Source: Apostichopus parvimensis
Taxonomy: Eukaryota; Echinodermata; Holothuroidea; Aspidochirotida; Stichopodidae
Length of the DNA: 64,000 nucleotides
NCBI GenBank assembly: GCA_000934455.1
Contig: KN885304.1
Location: 1 to 64,000 of the forward strand
Direction: 5' to 3'
The notes under the pieces were generated by a model that had not been told where the DNA came from, made no database searches, and saw only the letters and a list, made by a program, of their open reading frames with translations. Position 1 is the stretch's first letter. Each line of letters starts with the position of its first letter. The position numbers were made by a program, and so were the translations under genes. This document shows positions 62,301-64,000 of the stretch, one piece after another.

Positions 62301-62504
62301 GTTTTTGCTTCTCTACGTATACTGGCTGGCTTGGTTTCCGATTTTCTATTAATCATCGTGACAGCAGAGTAAACATTTTCCTTTAGTTAATGAATGCCAT
62401 CTTTCCTTCATTATCTTCACAGGGCATCATTTATGGGCAAAACATTACAAGTAGGGGATATGACATGCAAGTTTCAAATCTGGGACACTGCCGGCCAAGA
62501 AAAG
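53155..62504 (+). CDS. Rab22/Rab31-like small GTPase, 5' part (three exons in window)
   Basis: Exons join in phase to MAELTFREVKVCLLG-DSGVGKSSIVQRFVANTYHD and on to [34 protein letters not shown]. The P-loop GDSGVGKSS, the switch I region with APTIGASF and switch II WDTAGQE are all intact. RELKVCLLG(D/T)xGVGKSSI and PTIGASFM are Rab22/Rab31 features, so the likely role is GTP-switched early endosome or trans-Golgi traffic. Lys follows AGQE where most Rabs have Arg; Rab17 also has Lys. The guanine-specificity motifs NKxD and SAK and the C-terminal prenylated cysteines lie beyond the window. A possible longer N-terminus is discussed under exon 1. Confidence 0.9.
54854..55424. mobile_element. 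571-bp TIR element, superfamily unassigned
   Basis: Starts GGGTGCTTTACTCTAGATCC and ends with the complement of GGGTGCTTTTTCACTAGACC; both continue into TCTGATCTCCT, giving termini of about 35 bp. The interior is rich in GGATCAGATC motifs. The flanking trinucleotides (TTT, TTC) do not make a clean duplication, so PIF/Harbinger is only a suggestion. No transposase. Confidence 0.7.
57227..57598. mobile_element. TTAA-flanked MITE, copy 2
   Basis: Inverse-orientation relative of 6236-6595, flanked by TTAA at 57223-57226 and 57599-57602. Termini AGGGTGTGAAGACTC and, complemented, AGGCATTGAAGACTT. 372 bp, non-coding. Confidence 0.82.
59375..59693 (-). mobile_element. hAT-like MITE, family A, copy 2
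   Basis: Starts CAAGGGCGTAGGAACC and ends TTCCTACGCCACTG, flanked by CATGCATG on both sides (59367-59374, 59694-59701), though the target is itself a TGCA microsatellite so the duplication is less decisive. The interior matches 8152-8499 in reverse over most of its length. 319 bp. Confidence 0.9.
61252..61331 (+). CDS. Rab exon 2
   Basis: Acceptor TTTTTGTCACAG, then DSGVGKSSIVQRFVANTYHD and SIAPTI plus GG, donor GG|GTGAGT; 80 nt, phase 0 to 2. Completes the P-loop and effector-loop threonine. Confidence 0.93.
61332..62422. other. Rab intron 2
   Basis: This 1.1-kb intron contains the family C MITE; otherwise nothing is recognised. Confidence 0.7.
61730..62069. mobile_element. hAT-like MITE, family C, short copy
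   Basis: Starts CAGTGACGGAGCG and ends AGCTCCGCCACTG, flanked by a perfect 8-bp duplication CTATTGTA (61722-61729, 62070-62077). 340 bp in Rab intron 2. It shares the GCGCCAACC...GGTGGCGCTCCGCTTAG segment with 49875-49915 in reverse. Beside the left end is a hairpin of G and C runs (61755-61781). Confidence 0.92.
62423..62504 (+). CDS. Rab exon 3
   Basis: Acceptor ATCTTCACAG, then [20 protein letters not shown] and WDTAGQEK, donor AAG|GTGATT; 82 nt, phase 2 to 0. Holds the switch II DTAGQ core with the catalytic Gln. Confidence 0.93.
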
Positions 62505-64000
62505 GTGATTTGGCTTTTATATTTCTGTTGTTGAAAATGGGTTGTTTTCTTGTGGTTGTTCATAAATGATATGAGAATGGTATATCTATTTTATATTTTT
62601 TAAATTTTTTACTTTTTTTATCCCATCACAAATCAATTTGAATTGCCCCCTACAGCCCTCACTCTCTCTCTTCAATTTCTAATTTTTTTGCATCTATGGA
62701 TATTGATGGCTGTATGAGCCTTTGCTTTATTGGTACTCTAGTTTGTTTTTTTCTTTTAAAGATAGTCCAGGTCAAAATTCTAGTGAAATTTGCATTAAAT
62801 TCCTATGTACCGTTTTTGAGATATTGACAGTTGAAGTTGCCTCCTTTCGTAACAAAAGTGAACTTAGAGCAAACAGGTGTGACGTCATTAAAGAATACCA
62901 TGCACACACTCCCTCAGAGCCAATTGGAAAGGTCGTTAAACTGGATGATGAGGTGATTCGATAAGCTTATGTTCTCTTTGTGTTCATCAGCAGATTGAAA
63001 AGTAATTAAGAGGTCACATGCATGTACAGCATGTTGGCTAGTACCATAAATCTTTAACTTTATTTTTTTTTTTCCATGAAAAGCAAATTGTGTGCATGCA
63101 TAATATTAGGCTTTCCTGAATTTCATTTCACAGATTGCATTTTATGATCTAAAGTTTCCCCTAAACTGACTGGAAGTTACCTTTATTGCAAAATGTTGCG
63201 ATATTGACGTCAGTCTATTGTAATATATATATATCTAAAATTAAAAGAAAATGAAGTGAAACTAGCCAGAGTAAAAATAAGCAGGTTTGTACAGGAAAGC
63301 AAGATAGCATTGTGGGTGATTATACAAACACAATGCTGGAAGTTTGAGGACATCCTAAATAATTTTGTCTTTATTGTCATACTTGTCGATGTCATCCTTT
63401 TTAGTTGTTCTTGTATATAAGACGTGACTCTGGTGTTGCAATTAGACAGTTCAAATAAATAAATAAACAATCCATTGAAGAAAGACAAAAAACCAATCTC
63501 AAATAATTCATTCAAAACCGATCGTAATCCTGCATCGTCTTTTGTTTTCGTTTCTTTTCCTGTATTATTTCTTTGTTTTTGTTTCTCTTTAAATTTGTGG
63601 GACACTGCCACAAATATTATTAATACTCTTTAAGTGATATGGTAATCTGGTATGATACTACTCCTATTAACTTACACACAGAGTATGGACAGGTGGGGTG
63701 GGGGGAACGGGGAGGTGTTGAGAGACTTGAGGCTGGCTATACCATACACTATACTTACTGATGTATAACAGTGTTTTTACTGTATATCTGGATCACTTGT
63801 GGTAAAAACACAATAAATTTGGCGTGCAAAATTAGTGTGATGTTTAATTCTTAGCTGACACGCACCTGTTGCACTCCTTATTATTCATGAGCATATATCA
63901 GTACAGTACATTTACACAAGTCATGGTTAAGTCACAATTTTCTTAGCATAGTATCGGCAGAGTACATTGACTCGGACGTAATGACTAATTGTACCTTTGT
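62505..64000. other. Start of Rab intron 3, no further exon in the window
   Basis: I looked for the next Rab segment (YYRGAxxxxVYDIT) and did not find it, so the rest of the gene lies to the right. The stretch has T-rich and TA-rich runs and a G-rich tract near 63690-63715. A plus-strand open stretch at 62722-62964 has no recognised motif. Confidence 0.6.

Noticed and set aside
1-64000. LTR retrotransposons, Polinton-type or other virus-derived elements
   Set aside because: I saw no long direct terminal repeats, primer-binding sites, or capsid, protease, integrase or reverse transcriptase motifs; all mobile DNA recognised here is short and non-autonomous.

Overview
The window is invertebrate nuclear DNA: AT-rich, with small phase-consistent exons bounded by GT-AG introns, many microsatellites and minisatellites, and numerous short non-autonomous DNA transposons. 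Gene content and the dispersed repeats (a TTTGACCT-rich family, TTAA-flanked MITEs, hAT-like MITEs) suit an invertebrate deuterostome. An echinoderm, perhaps a sea cucumber, is my best guess from repeat style; it is not proven by the sequence.

Three genes are supported. (1) A complete three-exon UPF0598 gene (human C8orf82 homologue), minus strand, 4850-7816, 219 residues. (2) A long SLC9A plasma-membrane Na+/H+ exchanger, minus strand, stop at 18086 and start at 48338. It has 15 core coding exons (901 residues) plus two 90-nt candidate cassette exons lying in a tandem duplication. Every exon junction I reconstructed keeps phase. (3) The 5' part of a Rab22/Rab31-like small GTPase, plus strand, with exons at 53155/53275-53319, 61252-61331 and 62423-62504, running off the right edge. 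A fourth, weaker candidate is the last two exons of an unidentified minus-strand gene at 755-1130, tangled with an inverted duplication.

Layout: 1-1.3 kb holds the unidentified exons and a long hairpin; 1.3-4.8 kb is intergenic; 4.85-7.8 kb is UPF0598; 7.8-18.06 kb is intergenic, with a duplicated block carrying a hAT-like MITE and a minisatellite near 13 kb; 18.09-48.34 kb is the exchanger, whose introns carry a 1.3-kb polypurine minisatellite, a 31-bp minisatellite, a 493-bp tandem duplication and palindromic elements; 48.4-53.15 kb is a divergent intergenic region with a sequencing gap (50036-50713); 53.15-64 kb is the Rab gene.

The best signals outside the genes are five hAT-like MITEs, all with perfect 8-bp target duplications and a shared terminal motif. 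One has a natural empty site beside it in a duplicated block. Within the exchanger, the cytoplasmic tail is built of symmetrical phase-1 exons, including the duplicated 90-nt pair, and the protein ends in a class I PDZ ligand (-TTTL). I found no CRISPR array, rRNA, bacterial operon or recognisable virus-like element. The genes encode unrelated housekeeping, ion-transport and trafficking functions, and nothing suggests they act as one system.
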